Assembly (NCBI GenBank): GCA_934589705.1
Contig: CAKTOH010000003.1
Location: 101,608 to 165,607, forward strand
Length of the DNA: 64,000 bases
Source: an uncultured Oscillospiraceae bacterium
GTDB taxonomy: Bacteria > Bacillota > Clostridia > Oscillospirales > Oscillospiraceae
Direction: 5' to 3'
The position numbers and the translations under genes were made by a program. Every line of letters begins with the position of its first letter. Positions within the stretch are counted from its first letter, which is position 1. Shown piece after piece: positions 63,023-64,000 of this stretch. Below the pieces are notes generated by a model. The model was not told where the DNA came from and searched no databases. It saw nothing but the letters and a program-made list of their open reading frames with translations.

Positions 63023-63646
63023 ATGCTTAAGACAAATGTTTATGATATGTCCGGCAAGCAGGTTGGCGAGGTCGAACTCTCCGAAGCTGTTTTCGGCATT
63101 ACCCCGAATGAGGCTGTGGTCCATGAGGCTGTCAAGCATCATCTGGCCGCTCTCCGGCAGGGCACTCAGAGCGCTCTGACCCGCGCCGAGGTTTCCGGCG
63201 GTGGCCGCAAGCCCTGGCGTCAGAAGGGAACCGGCCGCGCCCGTCAGGGCAGCACCCGTGCTCCCCAGTGGACCCATGGCGGCATCGTGTTTGCTCCCAA
63301 GCCCCGGGATTATACCTTCGCCATGAACAAGAAGGCGAAGCGGCTGGCTCTGAAGAGTGTTCTGTCCGCCAAGGCTTCCGAGCAGAATGTGGTCGTCATT
63401 GACGCAATCAAGATGGCTGCACCCAAGACCAAAGAGTTCGCGGCGTTCCTGAATGCCGTGGGCTGCACCGGCAAGACTCTGGTCGTCACCGCTGCTGCGG
63501 ATCAGAACGTGGTTCTGTCCGGACGCAACATCGCCGGCTGCAAGGTCACCTTTGCAAACCTGCTGAACACCTACGATGTGGCGCATGCCGACAAGCTGGT
63601 GGTCGATCAGGCTGCACTGGCCCGGATCGAGGAGGTATTTGCGTAA
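63023..63646 (+). CDS. rplD: 50S ribosomal protein L4
   Basis: 207 residues. The exit-tunnel loop is intact (GGGRKPWRQKGTGRARQGST, then RAPQWTHGGIVFAPKPRDY), the region where macrolide resistance changes occur. GAAAGGAGA precedes the ATG. Its stop overlaps the rplW start (TAATG). Confidence 0.97.
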   Translation: MLKTNVYDMSGKQVGEVELSEAVFGITPNEAVVHEAVKHHLAALRQGTQSALTRAEVSGGGRKPWRQKGTGRARQGSTRAPQWTHGGIVFAPKPRDYTFAMNKKAKRLALKSVLSAKASEQNVVVIDAIKMAAPKTKEFAAFLNAVGCTGKTLVVTAAADQNVVLSGRNIAGCKVTFANLLNTYDVAHADKLVVDQAALARIEEVFA

Positions 63647-63942
63647 TGAAGAATGTTTATGACATCATCCGCCGCCCGGTGATCACCGAGCAGTCCATGG
63701 AAGGCGTTGCCGATAAGAAGTACGTATTCATGGTGGATGTGGATACGGACAAGACCGAGATCAAGGCTGCTGTCGAGCAGGCCTTCGGCGTCAAGGTCGC
63801 CAAGGTCAATACCGTCCGGATGCAGGGCAAGATGAAGCGCAGCGGTGCTTATCCCATGGGCCGCCGTGCCGCCTATAAGAAGGCAGTCGTTACCTTGACC
63901 GCTGATTCCAAGACCATCGAGTTCTTCGAGGGCATGGTCTAA
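63646..63942 (+). CDS. rplW: 50S ribosomal protein L23
   Basis: 98 residues: YDIIRRPVITEQSMEGVADK, YVFMVDVDTDKTEIKAAVEQ, AFGVKVAKVNTVRMQGK. L23 lies at the polypeptide exit and docks trigger factor and SRP. Confidence 0.96.
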   Translation: MKNVYDIIRRPVITEQSMEGVADKKYVFMVDVDTDKTEIKAAVEQAFGVKVAKVNTVRMQGKMKRSGAYPMGRRAAYKKAVVTLTADSKTIEFFEGMV

Positions 63943-63971
63943 ACCAATCTCAATAAAGGAGAGAAACGCTA

Positions 63972-64000
63972 ATGGCTATCAAAACTTTCAAGCCTTACAC
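63972..64000 (+). CDS. rplB: 50S ribosomal protein L2 (first codons only)
   Basis: The window ends after MAIKTFKPYT, the conserved L2 N-terminus. AAAGGAGAG is 8 nt upstream. Position after rplW matches the S10 operon. Confidence 0.93.

Overview
The window looks like a chromosome segment of a moderately GC-rich Gram-positive Clostridia bacterium, most likely a gut Oscillospirales member. This is inferred from str and S10 ribosomal operons of Firmicutes type, CdaA/CdaR, PrkC/PrpC, RemA, an LtaS-like enzyme, strong AGGAGG ribosome binding sites, TTGACA-N17-TATAAT promoters and GTG/TTG starts. I saw no tRNA, 16S/23S rRNA or CRISPR array.

Layout. (1) 1-12.5 kb, minus strand: two very large secreted, adhesin-like proteins. 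Each has its own consensus promoter, cobalamin (B12) riboswitch and intrinsic terminator. The 3312-residue protein carries two calcium-type EF-hand motifs inside repeated N-terminal modules that resemble the transcobalamin-like DUF4430 fold, then a beta-helix-like region and a Big_2-type Ig array. This is the most likely undescribed system in the window. (2) 12.9-18.6 kb, minus: a TupA-like ATP-grasp protein with an XRE regulator, greA-lysS (LysRS fused to a tRNA-binding domain) and an SdpR/SdpI-like pair. (3) 18.7-25.6 kb: the larE-larB-larC nickel-pincer cofactor operon, ridA, a Nudix hydrolase, a phosphoribosyltransferase behind an attenuator-like leader, and an LtaS-like phosphoglycerol transferase. 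(4) 26-39.4 kb: rpoB-rpoC, an alkyltransferase-like gene, an L7Ae-type protein, rpsL, rpsG, fusA and tuf. (5) 39.7-58.9 kb: rnpB (minus), then murD-ispD-ispF, a DUF3343/desulfurase pair, and a long tightly packed housekeeping run cdaA-cdaR-rseC-yicC-remA-gmk-rpoZ-priA-def-fmt-rsmB-rlmN-prpC-prkC-rsgA. (6) 59-61.5 kb: a small accessory patch with an IS3-family remnant, a MITE, an ECF sigma/anti-sigma-like pair and small regulators. (7) 61.5-64 kb: the start of the S10 operon (rpsJ, rplC, rplD, rplW, rplB).

Mobile and repeat content. Two small non-coding inverted-repeat elements occur twice each: one with TTAG flanks (IS5-like target) and one with TA flanks (IS630/mariner-like target). A composite intergenic repeat (TCATTGCGAACCAGT... 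plus a GGGAAGG...GGATGAGG module) fills at least seven gaps between operons.

All function calls come from reading the translated sequence and recalled family knowledge; no database search was run.
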